From Deltaproteobacteria bacterium (GTDB lineage Bacteria > Desulfobacterota > Syntrophia > Syntrophales > UBA2192), in assembly GCA_026388445.1 (NCBI GenBank), contig JAPLJU010000144.1, forward strand, positions 1-12,366: DNA of 12,366 nucleotides, given 5' to 3'. Of this stretch, positions 6,576-12,366 are shown piece after piece (positions within the stretch are counted from its first letter, which is position 1; each line of letters opens with the position of its first letter). The notes under the pieces are model-generated. The model saw only the letters and a list, made by a program, of their open reading frames with translations. It was not told the DNA's origin and did no database searches. The position numbers and the translations under genes are program-made.

Positions 6576-7176
6576 GATCGCCGGGTCGGAGAATCCCGAC
6601 CGGGAGCTCTGGACCCTCTGGGCCGCCAAGGAAACGGCCTACAAGGTCCTTTCAAAATCCTCGCCTTCTCTCTCTTCGGCCCCGGGTCTTTTCGCTGTGA
6701 CGTTCTCTCCCCCCAGTCCGTCTGCACCGCGGTCAGAGGTCATTCGCGGCACGGTGGCGTGTCCCTTCGGCCGCGTGGCCGTCCGTATCTGCCGCACAGA
6801 CGAGTATGTCCACTGCGTGGGTGCAGAGGAAAATGCCGATCTTCTCGAGAGCATCATCGGGCAGGTGATCCGGCTGGTGAGTGCAAAAGATGCATCTCCT
6901 TTGCCGGACGAGTCCCGCCTCACGAGGGACGCGGCCGTGCAGGGGCTCTCAGCTCATCTTGGCCTGAAGGCGGAAGAGATCGAGATCCGTCGCATAAAAA
7001 AAGACCGGGGACTCGGTCCGCCGGTCGTATGCGTGCGGGGGGAAAAAACAACCATTGACATCAGCCTGAGCCACGACGGCTCTTTCGGGGCGTTCGCATT
7101 CGTGCCGCCTCAACCCTCTTCCGAAAGATCTTCCAGAACCTCGAGGATTTCGGGGCCGAGAAGCTCGGCCTTCTGA
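6469..7176 (+). CDS. 4'-phosphopantetheinyl transferase superfamily protein (TTG start)
   Basis: 235 residues. TTG 6469 is chosen because GGAGGA (6455-6460) lies 8 nt upstream and because it puts the AcpS-type motif at the very N-terminus (QVGNDIVDL, residues 2-10). An ATG at 6421 in the same frame would add 16 residues without family resemblance. The second signature, LWAAKETAYK (50-59), carries the metal/CoA-binding Glu55 and Lys59. The C-terminal half ends with DISLSHDGSFGAFAFV, typical of longer PPTases. The enzyme moves 4'-phosphopantetheine from CoA to the carrier serine, here most likely Ser41 of the ACP three genes back. Both ends overlap other genes: 107 bp with the acyltransferase (same strand) and 67 bp with the convergent RNase D gene. 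The last ~22 Ser/Arg-rich residues are probably non-essential. Confidence 0.88.
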   Translation: MQVGNDIVDLSEPRNRGKSRDLRFKQRVFTPSERDEIAGSENPDRELWTLWAAKETAYKVLSKSSPSLSSAPGLFAVTFSPPSPSAPRSEVIRGTVACPFGRVAVRICRTDEYVHCVGAEENADLLESIIGQVIRLVSAKDASPLPDESRLTRDAAVQGLSAHLGLKAEEIEIRRIKKDRGLGPPVVCVRGEKTTIDISLSHDGSFGAFAFVPPQPSSERSSRTSRISGPRSSAF

Positions 7177-7988
7177 TTCGTCAGTTCGCAAAGCTTTTCC
7201 AGTGTCCGGACCGATTTCACGCCTGATCTGGCAATATCAAGAAGATTCTGGTCCGAGAGGATCATGAACCGCGCCGTATTCGTCACCCTCGCCTTTTCGA
7301 AGCGCCAGCGATAGAGGGCTTTGAGACGCCCCCTCTGGACATCCTCCAGGTCCTGGTATCCCCTGATGCCCCTCAACGACCGCTCGTCAAAGGCCTTTTC
7401 GCTCCAGCGAGCCGAGGAGATCGCCGCGAAGGCTTTTTTTGCCTGACCCTCAAGGCCCCGGCTGATAATTTCAGGTTTCATTTTTCTGTAGAGCTCGATC
7501 AGGAAGGACGTATCCCGCACGGCGTAATCGATCTGTTCTTCCGTCAGGGGGCGATTCTCCCACCGGGAACGCTGCAACCTTTTTGCCTTGTTGAGTGAGA
7601 CGCCCAGATAGGCCTCGATGACCGTGGAGAGGGCTAAAAGCTCGGAGCCCAGCAGTGAGGCCGCCCTTTGCGTATCAAAGACATTCCTGAATTCAAAGCC
7701 GTAATCGCGCTTCAAAATTCGAACGTCGTTGTCACCCGCGTGGAGGATCTTTATCTGGGCGGAACTTTTGAAAATCTTGCCCAGGAACGTAAAGTCGAGC
7801 ATCCTGTTGAGGGGATCAAAAAGGTAAGTCCGCTCTTCGATTCCAAGCTGGATCAGGCAAAGCTTATCCCGGAAATAGCGGAGAGAGTCGTATTCCGTGT
7901 CAATGGCAACTTCATGGGCACCCGAGATATCTTCCGAGGCCTGTTTCCTTTTTAGAGGATTGTCCACCCAGATCCAGCTATTCGTCAT
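7110..7988 (-). CDS. rnd: Ribonuclease D-like 3'-5' exonuclease with HRDC domain
   Basis: 292 residues from the ATG at 7988. A TTG at 8018 with a distant AGGAG (about 15 nt) is an alternative start adding 10 residues. The DEDDy exonuclease motifs are all present: Exo I AIDTEYDSL (Asp30, Glu32), Exo II LHAGDNDVRIL (Asp88) and Exo III DYAVRDTSFL (Tyr155, Asp159). SRWENRPLTEEQ at 141-152 is typical of RNase D. An HRDC-like helical domain occupies about 215-285 (RLKALYRWRFEKARV). RNase D trims 3' ends of tRNA precursors and other small RNAs in the cytoplasm. It is last in the minus-strand run after bioN, 151 bp downstream, and could be co-transcribed or independent. There is no functional link to biotin. 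Its 3' end overlaps the PPTase gene by 67 bp. Confidence 0.9.
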   Translation of the reverse strand: MTNSWIWVDNPLKRKQASEDISGAHEVAIDTEYDSLRYFRDKLCLIQLGIEERTYLFDPLNRMLDFTFLGKIFKSSAQIKILHAGDNDVRILKRDYGFEFRNVFDTQRAASLLGSELLALSTVIEAYLGVSLNKAKRLQRSRWENRPLTEEQIDYAVRDTSFLIELYRKMKPEIISRGLEGQAKKAFAAISSARWSEKAFDERSLRGIRGYQDLEDVQRGRLKALYRWRFEKARVTNTARFMILSDQNLLDIARSGVKSVRTLEKLCELTNQKAELLGPEILEVLEDLSEEG

Positions 7989-8139
7989 CCGTCCCGGTCT
8001 TTCTACCCTTCTGTTCAAAGTGGCCGTATTCTACTCCTCTTTCGCTTCATGTTCAACCCTCATCGCGAGAAAAGAACGACTTCGCAATGAACGCAAGCCG
8101 AAGGAAAAAATCCGGTCGACATATGACGGGTGAATCCTT

Positions 8140-8916
8140 TCAAATCGAAAGGGCATGCAAAGCTGCAACGAAAACCAGAGTCGAGATCATGACCGTGTAA
8201 TCGGCATATCCCATTTTAAGCTCTCTCAGGTATGTCCGCGGCCCCCTCTCATATCCCCGCCCCTCCATCGCCTGCACCAGTTCGTCAGCCCTCTGAAAAG
8301 TCTGGATGACAAGGACACTGGCCAGCGATGACACCTTCCTCAGCCTCTCCACAACGGTCCCTTCCCGGAAATCGGCACCCCTGGAAAGCTGCGCTTCCCT
8401 CAGCCGATGAAATTCCAAGAGAAGGGTCGGCACAAACCGGAGCGCCAGCGAGACCATGATGGCAAGATCATGGGAGGAGATGCGAATGGCGCGAAGCGGC
8501 CGCAGGAGGCGCTCGATGCCGCTGATGAGCTCCGAGGGCGTGGTGGTCATCGTGAGAAGCGCCGCACATACGACGAGGGCCATGAACTGCCACGTGGTGA
8601 TGAGCCCCCGCGAGAGGCCCTCTACGGTGACGACGGGAAAAGCGGCAAAGAGGGGCCGCCCGTCCGTGAAAAAAAGATGCAGCAGAAAGAGGAAGCAAAA
8701 GAAAAAAACAAGGGGTCTCAGGGCAGTCGCGACGTCCCGCCAGGACAGCCGGGAAAGCCATGCGCCGCCGACCAGGAAGACCGAGAGGACCGCTGCCTTT
8801 GCGGGATCGGCCCGCAGGATGGTCATGCTCAGCATGAGCGTCGCGAGAATCTTCACCCTCGGATCAAGCCTGTGGACCACGGAGGGCCTGGGAATGTACT
8901 GACCGAGATGAAACAT
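8140..8916 (-). CDS. bioN: ECF transporter transmembrane T component, biotin importer (BioN/EcfT)
   Basis: 258 residues, very hydrophobic, with several membrane segments: about 22-35, 40-55, 66-84, 107-122, 152-167 and 240-256. The two short coupling motifs that contact the ATPase in EcfT proteins are AQLSRGA (175-181) and AMEGRGY (216-222), each with the conserved Arg-Gly. EcfT forms the scaffold joining the ATPase dimer to the substrate-binding S component in the inner membrane. The start lies 4 bp after the stop of the ATPase gene, so the two are co-transcribed. With bioY and the ATPase it makes a complete dedicated ECF biotin importer in the order Y-M-N. The name bioN rests on linkage to bioY. 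By sequence alone it could serve other S components. Confidence 0.93.
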   Translation of the reverse strand: MFHLGQYIPRPSVVHRLDPRVKILATLMLSMTILRADPAKAAVLSVFLVGGAWLSRLSWRDVATALRPLVFFFCFLFLLHLFFTDGRPLFAAFPVVTVEGLSRGLITTWQFMALVVCAALLTMTTTPSELISGIERLLRPLRAIRISSHDLAIMVSLALRFVPTLLLEFHRLREAQLSRGADFREGTVVERLRKVSSLASVLVIQTFQRADELVQAMEGRGYERGPRTYLRELKMGYADYTVMISTLVFVAALHALSI

Positions 8917-8920
8917 GATT

Positions 8921-9784
8921 TTACACCCCTGAGCGCGCGCCGTCCCCGCCGGGGCCGGATGTCCGGAGAATCAGAGAAGAAATCTTCTTCACGGCCTCGT
9001 CGATGGTCAGGATGGTCTCCTGCACGTCCTGCCCGGACTGCCTCAAGCGCCACATGAGCTCCGTCACCTGTGGCGGACCGAGACCCATGGCCTTCAGTTC
9101 CTCGACCCGGCTCAAGACGTCTCCCGTCGTCCCGGCAAGCGAGATGCGGCCCTCCGCCATGACAAGAACGCGGTCGGATTCGATAATCTCGCCCATGTCG
9201 TGCGTGACGTGGATGATCGCGATCCCGCTTTCGTTCAATTTCCTGATCACGTTTAGAATCCTCCGCTTTACCGCCGGATCCAGGAACGAAGTGGGTTCAT
9301 CGAAGACGAGGTACCGCGGTTGCATGGCCAGGACGCCGGCAATGGCGACAAGCCGCTTTTCACCCCCGGAGAGCGTGTGCGTCGGTCGCTTTTCATAACC
9401 GGCAAGCCCCACGACCTGAAGAGCCTCTTCAACCCTTCGCCCGATCTCCGCCGCGGGGAGACGAAGGTTGCCGGGACCGAAGGCCAGGTCTTCCTCAACG
9501 GTCATACCCACCATCTGGTTGTCGGGATTCTGGAAGACCATGCCCACGGCCCTCCGGAGGTCTTTCACGGTGGACGAATCTTTCGTGTTCATACCGTCGA
9601 CCCAGATGTCACCTGACGTGGGCGTCAGAAGGCCGTTCAGATGTTTGGCGAGCGTTGTCTTACCGCATCCATTCGGGCCGATGAGGGCCACATACTGCCC
9701 ATCATCGATCTGTGCATCGACCGAGCAAAGGACCGGCGGGGCTTCCGCTGCATAACGGAATTCCAGGTTTTCGATTCGAATCAT
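8921..9784 (-). CDS. bioM: ECF transporter ATPase, biotin importer (BioM/EcfA)
   Basis: 287 residues with complete ABC ATPase motifs: Walker A GPNGCGKTT (36-44), Q-loop Gln85 in VFQNPDNQMVG, signature LSGGEKR (138-144), Walker B YLVFDEP (158-164) and H-loop His195 in IHVTHDMGE. VFQNPDNQ is characteristic of cobalt/ECF-type ATPases. Residues beyond ~225 form the usual C-terminal extension, with LKAMGLGPPQVTELM as in EcfA proteins. It hydrolyses ATP on the cytoplasmic face to drive toppling of BioY. Only one ATPase gene is present, as in dedicated BioMNY systems where it forms a homodimer, unlike shared group II systems with two. AAAGG about 9 nt before the ATG gives a plausible ribosome site. 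It lies 38 bp after bioY. Confidence 0.94.
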   Translation of the reverse strand: MIRIENLEFRYAAEAPPVLCSVDAQIDDGQYVALIGPNGCGKTTLAKHLNGLLTPTSGDIWVDGMNTKDSSTVKDLRRAVGMVFQNPDNQMVGMTVEEDLAFGPGNLRLPAAEIGRRVEEALQVVGLAGYEKRPTHTLSGGEKRLVAIAGVLAMQPRYLVFDEPTSFLDPAVKRRILNVIRKLNESGIAIIHVTHDMGEIIESDRVLVMAEGRISLAGTTGDVLSRVEELKAMGLGPPQVTELMWRLRQSGQDVQETILTIDEAVKKISSLILRTSGPGGDGARSGV

Positions 9785-9822
9785 GGATTCAGCCTTTCAT
9801 GAAAAAGAATTCTTATACACGT

Positions 9823-10359
9823 TCAGATGTTGATTCTGCCGCGGATTTTCATCGCAATCGCAGCCGCCGCGACTATTTTCAGCACATCCCCGGGGGCAAA
9901 GGGAAGAACGCCCGCGGCAACCGCCTTGGCCGGCGACAGGTTTGCCACGACCATGAGTTGAAGAACTCCGAGGGTGTAAACGATGCATCCACCGGCAAGC
10001 ATGGATAGAACCAGCCATGAGAAGCCGGCTTTTTTCTTCATTTCGACGAGTTTTCCGATGACGAAAGCCGCAACGATGAACCCAGTGAGATACCCGCCCG
10101 TTGGCCCCATGAGGACGCCGAGGCCCGCTTTTCCCCCCGAGAAGACGGGCAGGCCGAGAATGCCGAGGAGCACGTAAATGATCTGGCTGAGCGCTCCGAG
10201 GGCTCCCCCGAGAAGGGCCGCTGCGAGGTAAAGAAAAAAGGTCTGGAGGGTGATGGGTACGGGCTGAAGCGGTATGGATATCAGCGCTCCCACCGCCGTC
10301 ATGGCCCCGAACATGGATGCATAGACCATCCCCCTCAGCGATAATCGTTCTTCTTTCAT
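9823..10359 (-). CDS. bioY: Biotin-binding S component of ECF transporter (BioY)
   Basis: 178 residues, the usual BioY length, with about six membrane helices. Diagnostic BioY sequences are clear: PVPITLQTFF (33-42), GLPVFSGGKAGLG (69-81), GPTGGYLTGF (85-94) and PFAPGDVLKI (153-162). BioY binds biotin with high affinity from outside the cytoplasmic membrane and associates with EcfT and the ATPase for import. GGAG lies 8 nt before the ATG. It is the first gene of the minus-strand run bioY-bioM-bioN(-rnd). No BirA-type inverted repeat is visible in the 122 bp upstream, which instead contain a palindromic repeat. Control by biotin is therefore not evident at this promoter, although birA itself has an operator 1.5 kb away. 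Confidence 0.96.
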   Translation of the reverse strand: MKEERLSLRGMVYASMFGAMTAVGALISIPLQPVPITLQTFFLYLAAALLGGALGALSQIIYVLLGILGLPVFSGGKAGLGVLMGPTGGYLTGFIVAAFVIGKLVEMKKKAGFSWLVLSMLAGGCIVYTLGVLQLMVVANLSPAKAVAAGVLPFAPGDVLKIVAAAAIAMKIRGRINI

Positions 10360-10402
10360 TTTTCCATCTCCAAAAATAAAAGGTGCGATTATCTTGACTT
10401 TG

Positions 10403-10475
10403 AATTATGAGTTTTGAGTGTTGAGATTTTGGAAAATCTGAGTTCTTATTAATTCATCATTCACAATTCAAAACT
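10403..10475. repeat. AT-rich palindromic repeat, copy A (bioY / zinc-ribbon intergenic)
   Basis: The left arm AATTATGAGTTTTGAG begins at 10403. The right part, 10451-10475 (AATTCATCATTCACAATTC then AAAACT), nearly matches the right arm of copy B at 10742-10766. The arms are imperfectly complementary. The centre holds a perfect AGATTTT-GG-AAAATCT hairpin (10424-10439). It sits between the divergent bioY and zinc-ribbon genes, so any promoter for either lies in or next to it. It resembles small dispersed AT-rich intergenic repeats; no transposase is present. Confidence 0.65.
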
Positions 10476-10481
10476 ACATTT

Positions 10482-10673
10482 ATGAAACGCTACCTCATAT
10501 GCCCCGAATGCGCTTACACGACCGCCAACCGGAGGCGCAAGCTCTGCGAATACTGCCGCTCGGAGCTTCTCGGTCAATGCCCGATCTGCAAAAAACCCAT
10601 CCGCGAGGAAAGGGCCATCTACTGTAAAGACTGCGGCACGAAGCTGCGGATCTCCTATGTACCCATACAGTAA
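10482..10673 (+). CDS. Small double zinc-ribbon protein
   Basis: 63 residues with four CxxC pairs: Cys7/Cys10 (CPEC), Cys22/Cys25 (CEYC), Cys33/Cys36 (CPIC) and Cys48/Cys51 (CKDC). The even spacing indicates two zinc ribbons, each binding one Zn(II) through four cysteines. The chain is basic (MKRY, RRRK, KLR), so nucleic-acid or protein binding is possible, but the specific function is unknown. No convincing Shine-Dalgarno precedes ATG 10482; the upstream bases are AT-rich repeat. It is the only plus-strand gene between the minus-strand bioY and birA, and palindromic repeats of the same family flank it on both sides. The G+C content of the frame is clearly higher than that of its flanks, which together with the regular CxxC pattern argues for a real gene. 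Confidence 0.75.
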   Translation: MKRYLICPECAYTTANRRRKLCEYCRSELLGQCPICKKPIREERAIYCKDCGTKLRISYVPIQ

Positions 10674-10679
10674 AAACAC

Positions 10680-10773
10680 AATTATGAATTTTGCGTTTTG
10701 AGTTATGAATTAAAAAAGGTACTTTATGCTTTTCGACTTTCAATTCAACATTCAAAATTCAAAACTCATAATT
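10680..10773. repeat. AT-rich palindromic repeat, copy B (zinc-ribbon / birA 3' end)
   Basis: The 32-nt arms at 10680-10711 and 10742-10773 are complementary at roughly 26 of 32 positions by hand alignment. The left arm starts AATTATGAATTTTGCG; the right arm ends TTCAAAACTCATAATT. The loop is about 30 nt. The right arm reaches into the birA stop codon (10772-10774). Transcribed from either side it could form a long hairpin between two convergent genes, limiting read-through, although its weak A-T stem is unlike a classical terminator. Confidence 0.75.
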
Positions 10774-11800
10774 ACAAGTAGTACACGTCTCCCGAAACGA
10801 TGTGGTGCAGGTGTCCCCTTTCATCCCTGAGGAGGAGGGATCCGTCTTCGTCAATGTCCTGAATCTCACCGGTAAGGACTCGCCCGACCTGATCAACGCG
10901 CACGCACTGCCTGGAAATGCCGGCATAGGACCTCCAGCGATCCAATACCAGGGGGACCCGCCCCTCACGAAAGAGGGCATAGCTCCTTTCGAGATTTTCC
11001 AGAAAAGACCTTAGAATCGCGGCTCTCGAATGCGTCTTTCCCGTCTCGACGAGGATCGATGTCGCTTTGTCGCGGATCCCTTTCGGGAATTGTCTGGCGG
11101 GGACATTCACATTGAGTCCGAGACCCACCACGACATAGTCGATCGCATCGGGCTCCGTGCTGATCTCGGTGAGGATACCCGCGATCTTCCTGCCGCCGGC
11201 GAGAATATCATTCGGCCACTTCACTCTGGGCGGCAAAGGCAGATAAGGGACAAGGGCATCGCAGACGGCCACGGCCGTCATGAGCGTGATCATCGGCGCC
11301 TCCGCCGGCACAACCTCCGGCCTCAGGATGAGCGAGACGTAAAGGCCGGAGCCGTCCGGTGAAAACCAGCTGCGGCCGCGCCGGCCCCTGCCGCCCGTCT
11401 GTCTCTCGGCGAGGACAATCGTTCCCTCAGGGATTCCCTGGCCGGCAAGTTCCTTGGCTCTCGAATTCGTGGAATCCGTCTCCGAAAAATGGATGATCTC
11501 CCCCTGGCCGAAGGCTTTCGTCCCGAGGCCGGAGCGAACCTCACGGGGGAGAAGACGATCGGGTATTCGATGGAGAAGGTAACCTTTCCTGGGCGCGGAT
11601 TTAATCTCGTACCCCTCGTCCCGGAGTTTGCAGATATACTTCCAGACGGCGGTGCGGGTTATGGACATCTTACCGCTGAGCATCTCGCCGGAAACCCAAT
11701 GTCCTTCCGCCTTTTTGAGTCGCTCCAGAAGCTCTTCCTTCCCTCCCATCGTCATCCCCCGGGAAAAATCACAAGCCGCCCCCAAGCGGCACCCTTCCAT
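10772..11800 (-). CDS. birA: Bifunctional biotin-protein ligase / biotin operon repressor BirA
   Basis: 342 residues, close to E. coli BirA (321). An N-terminal winged-helix domain (about 21-77, with VSGEML, SITRTAVWKYICKLRDEGY and PRKGYLL) shows this is the DNA-binding class II form. The catalytic domain has ETDSTN (107-112), the biotinyl-AMP loop GRGRRGRSW (137-145) and VKWPNDILAGGRKIAGIL (193-210). An SH3-like C-terminal domain starts near 287. It makes biotinyl-5'-AMP, attaches biotin to carboxylase carrier domains, and when these are saturated dimerises on its operator. The ATG at 11800 follows AGGGGGG with 5 nt spacing. ATGs at 11755 or 11749 would give a start closer to the usual BirA N-terminus (MGGKEELLERLKK), so the first 15-17 residues are uncertain. 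A perfect operator-like repeat sits just upstream. Confidence 0.96.
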   Translation of the reverse strand: MEGCRLGAACDFSRGMTMGGKEELLERLKKAEGHWVSGEMLSGKMSITRTAVWKYICKLRDEGYEIKSAPRKGYLLHRIPDRLLPREVRSGLGTKAFGQGEIIHFSETDSTNSRAKELAGQGIPEGTIVLAERQTGGRGRRGRSWFSPDGSGLYVSLILRPEVVPAEAPMITLMTAVAVCDALVPYLPLPPRVKWPNDILAGGRKIAGILTEISTEPDAIDYVVVGLGLNVNVPARQFPKGIRDKATSILVETGKTHSRAAILRSFLENLERSYALFREGRVPLVLDRWRSYAGISRQCVRVDQVGRVLTGEIQDIDEDGSLLLRDERGHLHHIVSGDVYYL

Positions 11801-11817
11801 AACATCCCCCCTGGAGG

Positions 11818-11851
11818 ATTGTCAACCTTAAAATATATTGTGGTTGACAAT
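11818..11851 (-). promoter_or_regulatory. BirA operator upstream of birA
   Basis: A perfect inverted repeat with 10-bp arms, ATTGTCAACC (11818-11827) and GGTTGACAAT (11842-11851), separated by 14 bp. This matches the known bacterial BirA box layout (TTGTnAACC, 14-15 bp, GGTTnACAA). The spacer is AT-rich and on the minus strand contains TATATT, a possible -10 element. It ends 18 bp before the proposed birA start, so bound BirA would block its own transcription. The adjacent minus-strand gene upstream is closed off by a terminator, so the site serves birA alone. Confidence 0.88.
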
Positions 11852-11860
11852 CAGATCTTT

Positions 11861-11905
11861 AAAAAATAAAGCGCAATGAAGTCGTTGGCTCATTGCGCTT
11901 TATTT
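11861..11905 (-). terminator. Intrinsic terminator of the PEP-hydrolase-family gene
   Basis: A perfect 16-bp inverted repeat (AAATAAAGCGCAATGA at 11864-11879, complement at 11890-11905) with a 10-nt loop. Read on the minus strand it ends in CTTTATTTTTT, giving the U-tract of a rho-independent terminator 38 bp after the stop codon. Read on the plus strand the tail is only CTTTATTT, so it is weaker in that direction. It insulates birA from the upstream gene. Confidence 0.88.
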
Positions 11906-11942
11906 ACTTGTGGCGCCTTCCACGGTTCTTTTAAAACGATCT

Positions 11943-12366
11943 TCAGCCCTTGGCCAGTTTCATCTTTTTGAAGGCTTCCACCTGTCCACGGATACCCCTC
12001 TCCGTGGGGAGGCGCTCGATGCTCGAGGCACCGAAGAAACCCGCAATGCCCGGCATCCGGGAGAGGGCAATGCCCACATTCTGCGGTTCATCCAGGGGAC
12101 CGCCATGGCAGATGACCAGGATGTCCTTGCGGACCTTCCAGCCAGCCTCGGCGATGTCCATGACCATATTGATCGCGTCATCCAGGGTCAGAGCAACGGC
12201 CGCGCCTATGCTCCCCGAGGTCGTGAGTCCCACGTGGGCCACAAGCTGGTCGGCGCCCGCTTTGGCCATCGCCTTCGCCTGGTCCGTGTCGAAGACGTAG
12301 GGAGAGGTGAACATGTCGAGCTGGCTGGCCAGCCGGATCGCTTCAACCTCCTTGTCATAGCCCATA
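11943..12366 (-). CDS. Phosphoenolpyruvate hydrolase family TIM-barrel protein, C-terminal part
   Basis: About 140 residues are visible; the frame runs off the right edge, so the first ATG seen (in MGYDKEVEAIRLA) is internal, not the start. Recognisable family segments are GYDKEVEAIRLA, TSPYVFDTDQAKAMAKAGAD, VAHVGLTTSGSIGA, VICHGGPLDEPQ and FFGASSIERLPTERGI. These match the conserved C-terminal half of the bacterial and archaeal family annotated as PEP hydrolase or TIM-barrel signal-transduction protein (Pfam PEP_hydrolase, PF09370), related to part of plant Tm-1. HxG and CHGG loops probably line the barrel's active site. The physiological reaction is poorly defined, so the name is a family label. 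A strong terminator follows the stop. It shows no functional connection to birA. Confidence 0.85.
   Translation of the reverse strand, partial: MGYDKEVEAIRLASQLDMFTSPYVFDTDQAKAMAKAGADQLVAHVGLTTSGSIGAAVALTLDDAINMVMDIAEAGWKVRKDILVICHGGPLDEPQNVGIALSRMPGIAGFFGASSIERLPTERGIRGQVEAFKKMKLAKG

Noticed and set aside
7989..8139. Possible small gene or RNA between RNase D and bioN
   Set aside because: The 151-bp gap shows no coding frame with a ribosome site and no strong RNA structure.
8136..8152. Hairpin CCTTTC-AAATC-GAAAGG at the bioN stop codon as a terminator
   Set aside because: The stem is only 6 bp and no T-run follows on the minus strand (ATTCACCC), so it is not a convincing terminator.
8407..9057. 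Plus-strand open frames across bioN/bioM
   Set aside because: Very Arg/Gly/Lys-rich, low-complexity translations without motifs, antisense to clear ECF transporter genes.
10360..10481. BirA box or biotin-responsive operator upstream of bioY
   Set aside because: No TTGTnAACC or GGTTnACAA half-sites were found; only the AT-rich repeat is visible.
10400..10780. CRISPR-like repeats around the zinc-ribbon gene
   Set aside because: Only two imperfect palindromic copies separated by a coding gene, with no regular spacers and no cas genes.

Overview
The window looks like part of the chromosome of an anaerobic deltaproteobacterium (Desulfobacterota, possibly Syntrophales-like). This is inferred from the moderately high G+C content, tightly packed operons, a FabA-containing fatty-acid-type cluster, and a stand-alone biotin importer with an autoregulated BirA. 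No rRNA or marker gene fixes the taxonomy. No tRNA, IS element, prophage or CRISPR array was seen, and no gap between genes exceeds about 150 bases.

Region 1 (1-7176, plus strand) is a type II fatty-acid/polyketide-like acyl-chain operon. In order it encodes the C-terminal end of a malonyl-CoA:ACP transacylase, an acyl-CoA/acyl-ACP dehydrogenase-family flavoprotein, a KAS III-like synthase, a FabA-type dehydratase, a FabG-type ketoreductase, a one-piece FabZ-dehydratase/ketosynthase fusion, an acyl carrier protein with an atypical attachment motif, a PlsC-type acyltransferase, and a phosphopantetheinyl transferase with a TTG start. Most junctions overlap or are nearly zero in length. The exception is a roughly 120-bp gap before the ACP, filled by a large imperfect palindrome. 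The set contains every FAS II step except a recognisable enoyl reductase, and it has its own carrier-activating enzyme and a lipid acyltransferase. It therefore looks like a dedicated pathway that builds an acyl chain, probably unsaturated or otherwise specialised, and transfers it to a lipid. It does not look like the housekeeping FAS operon.

Region 2 (7110-10359, minus strand) reads bioY, bioM/ecfA, bioN/ecfT, then an RNase D-like exonuclease. The first three form a complete ECF-type biotin importer. The RNase D gene meets the PPTase gene tail to tail with a 67-bp overlap.

Region 3 (10360-10775) holds a 63-residue double zinc-ribbon protein on the plus strand. It is flanked on both sides by copies of an AT-rich palindromic repeat.

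Region 4 (10772-11851, minus strand) is birA, the biotin ligase/repressor, preceded by a perfect inverted repeat of the BirA-operator type. No such operator is seen in front of bioY. Region 5 (11861-12366, minus strand) is the C-terminal part of a PEP-hydrolase-family TIM-barrel protein, followed by a strong intrinsic terminator.

The points most worth a second look are the FabZ-KAS fusion that appears to lack the first ~47 residues of the ketosynthase, the dehydrogenase in place of an enoyl reductase, the NSA (not DSL) carrier site, the FabG whose catalytic Asn appears to be Leu, and the repeat-flanked zinc-ribbon gene.
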